NCBI GenBank assembly: GCA_038230595.1
Contig: JBBRMY010000023.1
Span: 1 to 25,035, forward strand
DNA: 25,035 nucleotides
Direction: 5' to 3'
DNA from: JBBRMY01 sp038230595
GTDB taxonomy: Bacteria > Bacteroidota > Ignavibacteria > Tepidaquicellales > Tepidaquicellaceae
In this document: piece after piece, positions 1 through 7,400 of the stretch
How positions within the stretch are numbered: position 1 is the stretch's first letter
Layout of the letters: each line of letters begins with the position of its first letter
The notes under the pieces: model-generated
The model's database searches: none
What the model was told of the DNA's origin: nothing
The model's input: the letters and a program-made list of their open reading frames with translations, nothing else
Translations under genes and position numbers: made by a program

Positions 1-256
1 AAAGACCGCTCGTTCCTTTTGATATTAAAAATTTGTAACGTTGATTTGATTCTTCAGCAGTTCCAAAGCCGGCATACTGACGCATTGTCCAGAGTTTTGA
101 TCTGTACATTGAGCTGTGAATTCCTCTTGTAAAAGGGAACTGTCCGGGGTCAGGAATTTTTTCTGATGTGTTAAGGAACTCAGGCATTTCAATGCCTGAG
201 TCAGTGATGAATTTATCTTTTCGGAGTGATGAACTTTTTCCGGGTTTTGCGGACAT
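1..256 (-). CDS. Methylmalonyl-CoA mutase large subunit, N-terminal fragment (cut by window edge)
   Basis: Reading the minus strand from the ATG at 256 gives 85 codons open to the window edge. They include FPFTRGIHSSMYRSKLWTM (residues 40-58) followed by RQYAGFGTAEESN (59-71). This is the conserved N-terminal substrate-entry segment of the B12-dependent methylmalonyl-CoA mutase catalytic subunit, with the conserved Tyr51, Arg59 and Tyr61. The enzyme interconverts methylmalonyl-CoA and succinyl-CoA in propionate metabolism in the cytoplasm. The barrel core and the cobalamin-binding domain lie outside the window, so a related acyl-CoA mutase such as isobutyryl- or ethylmalonyl-CoA mutase is not excluded. 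The start codon is 4 bp after the stop of the upstream lipoprotein gene, so the two are probably co-transcribed. Confidence 0.9.
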   Translation of the reverse strand, partial: MSAKPGKSSSLRKDKFITDSGIEMPEFLNTSEKIPDPGQFPFTRGIHSSMYRSKLWTMRQYAGFGTAEESNQRYKFLISKGTSGL

Positions 257-260
257 GATC

Positions 261-623
261 TTACTTTAGCTCGATACCGGCTTTTAAAAACTTATAATGC
301 TTTTTGGAATCAACAGAATAAAATTCTTCCTGGCTAACGCTTACAATATCCCAAGTATTCTTTTCCCAGTACTTTGGCTTATCCTTCAACACTACAGTAA
401 AGGTAGAATCATTCACAGGTTTAATTGAATATTCACCTGAGAAAGCATCTATGCCGAGAGTGTCATCCCATTTCATGTAGATCTTTTTGTCATCAAAAGC
501 GACGTACTGTTTTTCAGAGCCATTCTTATAAACAAAAACTTTATCTATTACATTGAATCTTTTATCGTTACATCCTGAAGCCATGATTACAAATAAAATT
601 ATTGATAAAAATATTTTTTTCAT
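261..623 (-). CDS. Small predicted lipoprotein of unknown function
   Basis: The protein has 120 residues. The N-terminus is a lipoprotein signal peptide: MKK, a hydrophobic stretch at residues 4-15, and a lipobox A-S-G-C with the modified cysteine at position 18. The mature part, of about 100 residues, is polar and rich in aromatics and lysine, with alternating short hydrophobic runs (for example VFVYKNGSEKQYVAF and STFTVVLKD) suggesting a small beta-rich domain. No family is recognised. It should be anchored in the inner or outer membrane. It ends 4 bp before the methylmalonyl-CoA mutase start and lies 121 bp downstream of fabG, from which it is separated by a palindromic repeat. The link to the mutase is positional only. 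Confidence 0.75.
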   Translation of the reverse strand: MKKIFLSIILFVIMASGCNDKRFNVIDKVFVYKNGSEKQYVAFDDKKIYMKWDDTLGIDAFSGEYSIKPVNDSTFTVVLKDKPKYWEKNTWDIVSVSQEEFYSVDSKKHYKFLKAGIELK

Positions 624-646
624 TTATGTTTTTTATTATTTATTCC

Positions 647-734
647 GTAGAGACGTTGCATGCAACGTCTGTTTTTAATTCAAACAACGTGTTTTAATTC
701 GTACAACATTTGATGTTGCATGCAACGTCTCTAC
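647..734. repeat. Inverted-repeat element with GTTGCATGCAAC arms
   Basis: The left arm (647-670) begins GTAGAGACGTTGCATGCAAC, and the right arm (712-734) is the reverse complement of those 20 bases. Each arm is itself palindromic around TTGCATGCAA. The 41-bp centre is AT-rich and contains partial echoes of the motif (CAACGT, ACAACAT). The whole element could fold into one long hairpin or into two small ones. It fills the gap between fabG and the lipoprotein gene and has no coding potential. It resembles the REP/MITE-like palindromic repeats common between genes in this bacterial group. A role in termination or mRNA processing is possible but not shown. Confidence 0.75.
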
Positions 735-744
735 ATTAAAAATC

Positions 745-1470
745 TTACATCGCTAATCCACCATCGATAGAAAGAACCTGTCCCGTTATATATGATGCTT
801 CATCAGATGCAAGGAACATAACAGCATTAGCGATCTCTTCAGGTTTAGCAAATCTTTTTAAAGGAATAGAGCTCATGTAAGTGTTCTTAACATCTTCGTT
901 CAGGTTATTTGTCATTTCAGTTTCAATAAACCCGGGAGCAATAGCATTTACATTTATATTTCTTGAAGCAAGCTCCTTGGCAATTGATTTTGTAAAGCCT
1001 ATCACGCCGGCTTTTGAGGCAACATAGTTCGCCTGACCTGCATTGCCGATGATTCCGACAACAGAAGTTATATTAATTATTTTGCCGTATCTTTTTCCCA
1101 TCATTGAGCGGGTAACAGCTTTTGTAAAATTAAAAACACCTTTGAGATTTGTATCTATAACTGTATCCCAATCCTGCTCACTCATTCGCATCAACAGTCC
1201 GTCTTTTGTAATGCCGGCATTGTTTATTAGAACATCGATCTTTCCATGCTCTTTAACTATTGAATCGACAAGTGCCGTGACTTCTGAAAGAACAGATACA
1301 TCACATTTGAAATGAGAAATATTTTTATCATTAAAATAATTCTCATCTATCGAATTTTTATAAGTTACTATTACCTTTGCTCCGGTTGATTGAAAATTTT
1401 CAGCAATGGACTTGCCAATGCCTCTTGAGCCGCCGGTAACTATTACTATTTTATCTTTGAAGTTATACAT
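745..1470 (-). CDS. fabG: 3-oxoacyl-ACP reductase FabG
   Basis: This 241-residue classical short-chain dehydrogenase has the usual length for FabG. It has the Rossmann motif TGGSRGIG (residues 12-19), NNAG (83-86), Asn108, and the catalytic Ser136, Tyr149 and Lys153 (YVASK). The C-terminal part has IAPGFIETEMT and ends ITGQVLSIDGGLAM, both typical of FabG. It reduces 3-oxoacyl-ACP to 3-hydroxyacyl-ACP with NADPH in type II fatty acid synthesis in the cytoplasm. Another FabG-like reductase is possible, but the presence of fabD on the same strand upstream supports the fatty-acid role. A 505-bp gap containing the 47-bp palindromic array separates it from the DUF3109 gene upstream, so it may have its own promoter. 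Confidence 0.93.
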   Translation of the reverse strand: MYNFKDKIVIVTGGSRGIGKSIAENFQSTGAKVIVTYKNSIDENYFNDKNISHFKCDVSVLSEVTALVDSIVKEHGKIDVLINNAGITKDGLLMRMSEQDWDTVIDTNLKGVFNFTKAVTRSMMGKRYGKIINITSVVGIIGNAGQANYVASKAGVIGFTKSIAKELASRNINVNAIAPGFIETEMTNNLNEDVKNTYMSSIPLKRFAKPEEIANAVMFLASDEASYITGQVLSIDGGLAM

Positions 1471-1513
1471 CTTTTCTTAAATTTAATTTGATCTTATTAC
1501 TATGTTACAATAA

Positions 1514-1815
1514 TATCACCCCTACGGGGTTATATCAAAAGACTTTTAGTGTTACAAACATATCACCCCTACGGGGTTATATCAAAAGACTTTTAGTGTT
1601 ACAAACATATCACCCCTACGGGGTTATATCAAAAGACTTTTAGTGTTACAAATATATCACCCTTACGGGGTTATATCAAAAGACTTTTAGTGTTATAAAT
1701 ATATCACCCCTACGGGGTTATATCAAAAGACTTTTAGTGTTACAAATATATCACCCCTACGGGGTTATATCAAAAGACTTTTAGTGTTACAAATATATCA
1801 CCCCTACGGGGTTAT
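1514..1815. repeat. 47-bp tandem repeat array with a palindromic CCCCTACGGGG core
   Basis: Seven copies of a core with CACCCCTACGGGGTT start exactly 47 bp apart, at 1514, 1561, 1608, 1655, 1702, 1749 and 1796. Six are full units and the seventh stops after the core. Each unit contains two inverted repeats: CCCC-TAC-GGGG flanked by TAT/ATA, and AAAAG-A-CTTTT about 10 bp further on. The copies are almost identical. Visible changes are one C-to-T in the fourth core (CCCTTACGGGG) and a few changes in the linker (ACAAACA, ACAAATA, ATAAATA). The array fills most of the 505-bp gap upstream of fabG and has no long open frame. The linkers are the same in every unit, so this is a minisatellite and not CRISPR. 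Confidence 0.93.
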
Positions 1816-1865
1816 GATTTATGGTGCCAATTATTTAATTGAGACTACTAAAGTTATTAATTTAA

Positions 1866-1924
1866 AACCCGTAGGGTTGGTATTATTGTAAAACTAAACT
1901 TTGTTTTTTCAAACCCCGTAGGGG
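1866..1924. repeat. Two diverged, inverted copies of the palindromic core next to the array
   Basis: AACCC-GTA-GGGTT lies at 1866-1878 and CCCC-GTA-GGGG at 1914-1924. Both are in the orientation opposite to the seven cores of the array, as judged by the central GTA instead of TAC. They are separated by a unique AT-rich stretch and lack the 47-bp linker. They may be older solitary copies, from which the tandem array expanded, or a separate insertion of the same repeat family. This block lies 52 bp downstream of the DUF3109 stop codon. Confidence 0.7.
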
Positions 1925-1975
1925 TGAAATTTTAGTTATATTAGAGCTTTTTCCTTTTTAGAATTATATCATCCC

Positions 1976-2680
1976 TTACTTTTGAATAATATCCATTTTA
2001 ATCTGGTATTTATCAGAATAATTTGCTTTTGAATATTCATTCATTGAGTTAAAAACTTCTTCTCCAAAAACATATTTTATTTCTTCATGAGTTGCATTAA
2101 AAGCTGACTGAACAAAATTTTCTTCCTTGTCCATTCCGCAATAATCAAGATCAAGAGAATGCTCGTCATCATATGTGATCAGACCGCCAACCCTTGTTAC
2201 AGGATAGAGGATGCAATGAGTAGGCTTTATATCCCATTTGTGCATTCCGTTCTTAACAGCTGCAACCTGCAGAGAGCAGTATTGATTCTGATCATTGAAA
2301 ACGCATTTCTCTTTTCCTTTGGAGTCGATATAAATGTTTGAGCCAATTGCATAACCTGATTCAAAATCACTATCCTCGATTATTTCTTCATCGAACCATC
2401 GGTTTATATCGGTGATCTGATCATCATTCATTACATCAATGATCATATCTTTATGATCCAGAATAACTTTTTTAAATTCCTTGTCCATATAAACACCTGC
2501 ATGACAGCATTGCCCGTGACATATAGTCATATCGCAGCCCGGAACAAAGCCCTGCTCGAACAACAAAGTGTTTACTTTATTTCCGTTGAGTTCAATAATT
2601 TTGTGTGAGGATTGAATAGGTTCGTTCTGATCATTCTCGCCAAGCTTTTCGTGTAAAGTATTCGTTTCTTTTTTTGACAT
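1976..2680 (-). CDS. DUF3109 family cysteine-rich protein
   Basis: The protein has 234 residues. The first 35 are polar and probably disordered. The core has eight cysteines: Cys49 and Cys54, the pair Cys58-Cys59 in ICHGQCC, Cys126 (KEKCVF), Cys135 (YCSLQ), Cys156 in KPTHCILYP, and Cys181 (LDYCGMD). This spacing is what I know for DUF3109, a family of unknown function that resembles the Zn/Fe-chelating YkgJ-type cysteine clusters. I infer a metal- or Fe-S-binding cytoplasmic protein, since there is no signal peptide or membrane segment. It is 65 bp downstream of fabD and upstream of fabG on the same strand, suggesting shared transcription with fatty acid genes, but a biochemical role there is not established. 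Confidence 0.82.
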   Translation of the reverse strand: MSKKETNTLHEKLGENDQNEPIQSSHKIIELNGNKVNTLLFEQGFVPGCDMTICHGQCCHAGVYMDKEFKKVILDHKDMIIDVMNDDQITDINRWFDEEIIEDSDFESGYAIGSNIYIDSKGKEKCVFNDQNQYCSLQVAAVKNGMHKWDIKPTHCILYPVTRVGGLITYDDEHSLDLDYCGMDKEENFVQSAFNATHEEIKYVFGEEVFNSMNEYSKANYSDKYQIKMDIIQK

Positions 2681-2745
2681 GCTTACTATTTGTTGTTGGT
2701 TTTTACTTATTAAAGTTAAATAGAGTATTCGGGATTCTATAAATC

Positions 2746-3717
2746 TTAATTGTTTAAAAAGTTTTCTATGTGATCAGCTGAAGAAATATTTATAAGCTCA
2801 ACTGACTTATCAATTTTTTTAATAAGCCCGGTAAGTACAGAACCGCTGCCGATCTCATAAAATTTACTTACGCCATTTCGGATCATGTTGTGAATTATAT
2901 TTTCCCATTTAACAGGGGACATAAGCTGGCGGTATAAAGACTGTCTTATCATTTCTGCGTTTAGAGAAGGCTCTGCTTCAACATTTGAATAAACAGGAAT
3001 TACTGCATCACTGAAAACTGTATTATCTAAAGCAGTTCTGAGATCTTCTGCTGCAGGTACCATTAGCTGTGAATGAAACGCTCCGCTTACTTCAAGTTCT
3101 TTTGCAAGTCTGCAGCTGTATTCGGTTTTAGCTATATCAATTGCGCGCTTTACTGCTTTTTCATCTCCGGAAATAATTATTTGTCCAGGGCAATTATAAT
3201 TTGCAGGCTGAACAATGCTATAATCATGAAGAGGGTCAGTAACTTCGTCAACTATTTCCGGATGACCTCCGCTTGCTTTAGCACAGATCTCATCAATTGT
3301 CTTTGCATCAAGCCCTATCAATGCAGCCATTGAACCTTTTCTTATATCGCCGGAATTTTTCATCAGTTCTCCTCTTTTTTTAACGAGGCGAAGTCCATCT
3401 TCGAATGAAAAAGTACCTGCGTATGCATTTGCTGTATATTCTCCAAGAGAATGTCCGGCGACTGCAAAAGGAACTACTTTTTCATTCATCAAAGCTGTTA
3501 GAATGTATGATTGAATATATAGAGCAGGCTGTGTAATGTTGGTTTCTTTGAGAATTTCAGCAGGACCTTCAAAGCATAATTTACTTATGTGTATCCCCAT
3601 AATTTCATCTGCCGTATCATATAACTTTTTGGCTTCCGGGTATTTTTCATAAAGATCTTTTCCCATTCCAACTGACTGGGAGCCCTGACCGGGAAATACA
3701 AAAGCGGATTTACTCAT
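2746..3717 (-). CDS. fabD: Malonyl-CoA:ACP transacylase FabD
   Basis: The protein has 323 residues, slightly longer than the usual ~310. It shows FVFPGQGSQ (residues 7-14, oxyanion-hole Gln11), the nucleophile elbow GHSLGEY with Ser90, Arg115 (KKRGELM), which binds the malonyl carboxylate, and the catalytic His215 in GAFHSQLM. It moves the malonyl group from CoA to acyl carrier protein to feed chain elongation. A polar insertion at about 148-166, before the NYNCPGQIIISG segment, accounts for the extra length. It is the first gene of the minus-strand run. The 255-bp gap to the divergent protease gene must hold its promoter. No fabH, fabF or acpP is adjacent, so the fatty acid genes are split in this genome. 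Confidence 0.95.
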   Translation of the reverse strand: MSKSAFVFPGQGSQSVGMGKDLYEKYPEAKKLYDTADEIMGIHISKLCFEGPAEILKETNITQPALYIQSYILTALMNEKVVPFAVAGHSLGEYTANAYAGTFSFEDGLRLVKKRGELMKNSGDIRKGSMAALIGLDAKTIDEICAKASGGHPEIVDEVTDPLHDYSIVQPANYNCPGQIIISGDEKAVKRAIDIAKTEYSCRLAKELEVSGAFHSQLMVPAAEDLRTALDNTVFSDAVIPVYSNVEAEPSLNAEMIRQSLYRQLMSPVKWENIIHNMIRNGVSKFYEIGSGSVLTGLIKKIDKSVELINISSADHIENFLNN

Positions 3718-3972
3718 TAAATAAAATTAGTGTAAAAGGTTATTACTTTTTTAAGCTATAATTATTGTAAATTAGTCATTATAAGATATATATTCAATTT
3801 AGTTGAGTTATTGAAAAGCTAAAGGCTGTATTTGGATCCTTAGATTAATTTGTAAATAAGTATTACGCTTGAATTAAAATCTTTTTATTTGAGCATATAA
3901 ATATTAACTTATATCAATTCCCAACGAATTCACCTATAAAACAAAATCTTTTTACTAAACAAAAAACCAATA

Positions 3973-6918
3973 ATGAACAATTTCAAACTTTTTGGACTTG
4001 GAAGAGTTGTCTGTTTAATTGCTTTGATGGTATTATCTTCATCAGCTTTTGCACAGATCAGTTTTCCGGGTACTCCATTCAGTAAAACATTTTCAAATTT
4101 AAAAGATGGCATAGATACAAAAGTTATGCCGGGATACGATCAGAAAGCAATCGATGCTGAAGATGCTATCGAATCAAAAATGAAAGACATTCCATACAGA
4201 TTCGGATATCTGTATGAAGTTAATTTCGGAATAACAAACTCCGGAACATGGGAAACACTAGCAGACGGCAGCAAAGTCTGGCGTTTAGCTATTGCATGTC
4301 CGGGAGCATTTGGTATTAATCTTATCTATGATCATTTCTACCTGCCATCAGGTGCGAAATTCTATATTTACAACAGCGATAAGACAATGATGATAGGCGC
4401 ATTCACTGATGCAGATAATATTCCTGAAAGAAGCTTTTCGACTCAGCCTGTAAAAGGCGAGAGAATAATTCTTGAATATAATCAACCTGCTTATGTTTCA
4501 GAAGCACCACTGTTAAATGTTTCTTCTGTAACACATGAGTACAAAGATATTTTCAGAATTTTAAATGACAAGAGCTTCGGCCAGTCGGGTGCATGTAACA
4601 TTAACGTTCATTGCCCTGTAGCTGATCCATATCAGAATCAGGTTAGATCAAGCGCTATGATAATCTCCGGCGGTTCAAGAATTTGTAGTGGATCGTTAAT
4701 AAACAATACAAGATTTGACGGTACACCTCTTTTTATCTCAGCTAATCACTGTGGAACTGCAGTAACAAACTGGATCTTCATGTTTAAATATGAAGCTCCG
4801 GGATGTACTAATATTGACGGACCAACTACAAACACAGTTTCCGGTGCAACATTATTAGCAAGCAATGCAGCATCTGATTTTACTATATCAAGACTTTCAA
4901 GCAAGCCGCCATCAAGCTACAATGTATATTATGCAGGATGGAACAGAGCTGATGTCGCTGCTACTTCAGGATTTGGTGTTCACCATCCAAGCGGTGATAT
5001 AAAGAAGATCTCATTCTATGACGGACCAAACATTTCGGATACATGGTCAGGTACACCTGCAAATTCACATTGGCATGTATTCTGGACACTTCATCCGGGT
5101 GCTCCATCTATTGCAATTACTGAGCCGGGTTCATCAGGATCTCCATTGTATGATCAGAATAAGAGATATATCGGACAGCTTCATGGAGGACCATCTTCAT
5201 GTACTGCAACTGATAAATCAGATTTCTATGGCAAACTCGCTATGTCATGGGATTATGGAACAACTCCTACAACAAGAGCAAAAGACTGGCTTGATTCAGC
5301 TAATACAGGTGCAATGTTCATAGACGGATACGACCCGCTTGGAACTGCACTTAGTGCTTTTAATATTCAGACACCATCAGCTGGAACAAGAATAGTTACT
5401 TCAGCAGGTTCAACAACTCCTGTTACAATTACATGGGATACTGCATCACAGGGAATCCAATATAAATTCACATTCGGAAATCCTCTTCCAACAAGAAGAT
5501 TTTCGATCAACTCAACCACTAATAGTATTACAACTACTTTAGGAGCTCTTGATGTTGTACTTGCAAATGCTGGATTTACAAATACAGGACTTGCATCAGA
5601 TTCAGCCGTGGGTAACTGGGATGTATGGGCTTATAAAAATGCAGGTGCCCCGGGACCAGATTCATTGAAATCTACAAATGGTCCGAGAGCAATTACTTTC
5701 AGAAGACAGACTGTAACTATTTCAGCTTTCTCATTAGTAGCTCCGGCAACTAATTTCTCAATAACTACTAACCCGATCGATCCGACTCCTGTTGTATTCT
5801 CATGGACGAAATCAGGTGCTGGAGGAGCATTATACAAATGGTTATTTAAAACAGGATTATCATATTCAGACCCTGCTACTATTAAAGTTACATCAAACAA
5901 TGCAGGATTTGATACTACTTTATCTTTGAGAATTTCTCAGTTAGATACATTGCTTTCACAGGCTGGTGTTGCAGCTGGTGATTCATTAGTTGGTTACTGG
6001 AGAGTAAGATCATTCACATCTTCTGATTCAGTAAACTCAACAGCTCCTGACAGAAAGATCACTTTAAGAAGAGCAGGACTACTTCCATTGTTCCAGAACT
6101 TTGCAGATGCATCAATGCCTCCAGCTTTCTGGACACTTTCAATTGGTTCAGCAGCAACTCAATACTGGACAAGAGCTGCATTCAGCGGTTACGGAATAGG
6201 AACAACAGGCTGCGCGTTTTATAATTTCTGGTCTGCATCAGCAACAACAGGTCCTCAAACATTAACAAGTAATCAATTTCCTCCTGTAGTAGCAGGTTCA
6301 AACTTTTTACGATTCAATGAAGCATGTGCTTATTACAGTGCAACGGCAATAGATTCTCTGGTAATAGAAACATCATCAGATGCCGGAACAAGTTGGACCA
6401 GGCTTATTGGTATGTATCAGTCATTAACTTTATCATCAGGAACAAACAGCACTCCTGTAATGACAACAGTGGCAGCCACAGCTCAGTTCTTAGCACCGAC
6501 TCCATCTCAATGGGCAACAAAAATTTATACAATGCCTGTCGGAACAAACATGGTAAGATTTATTGCAAAGAGCGCTTTCGGAAACAACTTATATATTGAC
6601 GATATAAGCTCAGGTACAGCAACAGGAGTTTCAACTCCAATAAGCTTTACTCCTGTTAAATATGAGCTGTCACAGAATTTCCCGAATCCATTCAATCCTA
6701 CAACAAAGATCAACTTTGCATTACCTAAGCAGGGATTAGTTACATTAAAGATCTATGATATGCTTGGTAAAGAAGTTGCTCAGCTTGTAAATGAAGTAAG
6801 AAATGCCGGTAATTATTCGGTAGATTTCAACGCTTCAAATTACGCAAGCGGTGTTTACTTCTATAAAATGACTTCAGCAGATTTCAGCGAAGTTAAAAGA
6901 ATGATGCTGGTTAAGTAA
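3973..6918 (+). CDS. Secreted lysyl-endopeptidase-like serine protease with type IX sorting domain
   Basis: This 981-residue extracellular protease has a signal peptide (1-28, ending AFAQ). A prodomain-like region runs to about 200. An S1-type protease domain (about 205-455) has His259 (SANHCG), Asp302 (ASDF) and Ser388 (TEPGSSGSP). GWNRAD, VHHPSGDIKKIS and GQLHGGPSSC match the Achromobacter protease I (lysyl endopeptidase) type. Asp417 in SDFYGK falls where that enzyme has its lysine-specificity Asp, so cleavage after Lys is inferred. Two tandem ~115-residue beta domains follow (461-578 and 586-700), resembling SusE-type domains with paired W-x-V endings. A jelly-roll domain follows (about 706-885, 'anchor J'-like). 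The type IX sorting domain is 902-981. The start at 3973 gives a clean signal peptide. Two hairpins follow the gene. Confidence 0.92.
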   Translation: MNNFKLFGLGRVVCLIALMVLSSSAFAQISFPGTPFSKTFSNLKDGIDTKVMPGYDQKAIDAEDAIESKMKDIPYRFGYLYEVNFGITNSGTWETLADGSKVWRLAIACPGAFGINLIYDHFYLPSGAKFYIYNSDKTMMIGAFTDADNIPERSFSTQPVKGERIILEYNQPAYVSEAPLLNVSSVTHEYKDIFRILNDKSFGQSGACNINVHCPVADPYQNQVRSSAMIISGGSRICSGSLINNTRFDGTPLFISANHCGTAVTNWIFMFKYEAPGCTNIDGPTTNTVSGATLLASNAASDFTISRLSSKPPSSYNVYYAGWNRADVAATSGFGVHHPSGDIKKISFYDGPNISDTWSGTPANSHWHVFWTLHPGAPSIAITEPGSSGSPLYDQNKRYIGQLHGGPSSCTATDKSDFYGKLAMSWDYGTTPTTRAKDWLDSANTGAMFIDGYDPLGTALSAFNIQTPSAGTRIVTSAGSTTPVTITWDTASQGIQYKFTFGNPLPTRRFSINSTTNSITTTLGALDVVLANAGFTNTGLASDSAVGNWDVWAYKNAGAPGPDSLKSTNGPRAITFRRQTVTISAFSLVAPATNFSITTNPIDPTPVVFSWTKSGAGGALYKWLFKTGLSYSDPATIKVTSNNAGFDTTLSLRISQLDTLLSQAGVAAGDSLVGYWRVRSFTSSDSVNSTAPDRKITLRRAGLLPLFQNFADASMPPAFWTLSIGSAATQYWTRAAFSGYGIGTTGCAFYNFWSASATTGPQTLTSNQFPPVVAGSNFLRFNEACAYYSATAIDSLVIETSSDAGTSWTRLIGMYQSLTLSSGTNSTPVMTTVAATAQFLAPTPSQWATKIYTMPVGTNMVRFIAKSAFGNNLYIDDISSGTATGVSTPISFTPVKYELSQNFPNPFNPTTKINFALPKQGLVTLKIYDMLGKEVAQLVNEVRNAGNYSVDFNASNYASGVYFYKMTSADFSEVKRMMLVK

Positions 6919-6920
6919 TC

Positions 6921-6949
6921 TTTTGATCCGTCTTAACGGATCAAAAAAT
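6921..6949 (+). terminator. Hairpin just after the protease gene
   Basis: An 11-bp perfect stem (TTTTGATCCGT paired with ACGGATCAAAA) has a 4-base loop CTTA and begins 2 bases after the protease stop codon. Only a short mixed A/T tract follows, and the T-tract is weak on the plus strand. On its own it could be a stability hairpin. Together with the next hairpin it probably forms a tandem terminator. Confidence 0.6.
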
Positions 6950-7015
6950 TATCCCCAAATGCTTTTATCGGGGATCTAGTAAATAGTTGAGATGCAATAT
7001 TCTGCGTCTGCTTTC

Positions 7016-7048
7016 AAACCCGGCAAAGTTACTTTGCCGGGTTTTTTT
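7016..7048 (+). terminator. Strong intrinsic terminator
   Basis: A 13-bp GC-containing stem, AAACCCGGCAAAG paired with CTTTGCCGGGTTT around the loop TTA, is followed directly by a run of T (7042-7048). This is a canonical Rho-independent terminator. It lies about 100 bp after the protease stop codon and ends that transcription unit before cysS. Confidence 0.88.
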
Positions 7049-7102
7049 ATTTGTAGGTGAAAAATAAAGATCCTTTTTTGATTTTATTAACGGAAGTTTT
7101 AA

Positions 7103-7227
7103 TTGCCCCGACCTTTAGGTCGGGGTTAAGTTTCTATTGGTTCTGGCTTTAGCCTAATCTTATATTTTGTAGGTTCGGCTAAAGCCGGAGTTGCTTTATT
7201 AAAACCCCGACCTAAAGGTCGGGGCAA
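7103..7227. repeat. Composite inverted-repeat element with nested palindromes
   Basis: The 25-bp sequence at 7103-7127 is the exact reverse complement of 7203-7227. Each arm is nearly palindromic itself, with centre CCCCGACCTTTAGGTCGGGG. Between the arms lies a second, inner inverted pair: GGCTTTAGCC near 7146-7155 and GGCTAAAGCC near 7178-7187. The element can fold as one long hairpin with bulges or as a cruciform of several short GC-rich hairpins. It has no coding capacity and sits in the 482-bp gap between the protease terminator and cysS. The layout suggests a MITE-like or paired-REP mobile repeat. Confidence 0.85.
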
Positions 7228-7296
7228 ATAAAGTCAGGAGGAATTATCACCTGAGAAGATAAAAACCTGTCTGATGATATTTTATGTTTTACCTCT

Positions 7297-7322
7297 CGTT
7301 CCGATGCTCCAGCTTACGAACG
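7297..7322. repeat. Degenerate REP-like palindrome with CTCCAGC centre
   Basis: The arms CGTTC and GAACG flank a centre containing GCTCCAGC. This resembles a degraded version of the 'CTCGTTCC...CTCCAGC...GGAACG' palindromes scattered between genes in many bacterial genomes, as I recall them. The inner part no longer pairs well (CGAT against TTAC), so it is a decayed copy if the assignment is right. The rest of the gap up to cysS (7323-7400) is AT-rich with no further feature I can support. Confidence 0.4.
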
Positions 7323-7400
7323 TAATGGAAATTCAATTCTCCTTTATTCATTTTATTTATAACTTACATTTTATAAGTTTTATCTCCTTTATTAAGTCTA

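Noticed and set aside
1514..1815. Possible CRISPR array (regular 47-bp period with palindromic repeat)
   Set aside because: The segments between the cores are the same in all units, so there are no unique spacers, and no cas gene is in the window.
3718..3972. Promoter pair in the divergent fabD-protease gap
   Set aside because: A promoter must be here, but several AT-rich stretches resemble -10/-7 boxes equally well, so no single site can be defended.
7228..7400. T-box or other riboswitch in the cysS leader
   Set aside because: No TGGnACC-type antiterminator motif and no terminator directly before cysS. Only short AT-rich inverted repeats and a degraded REP-like palindrome are visible.
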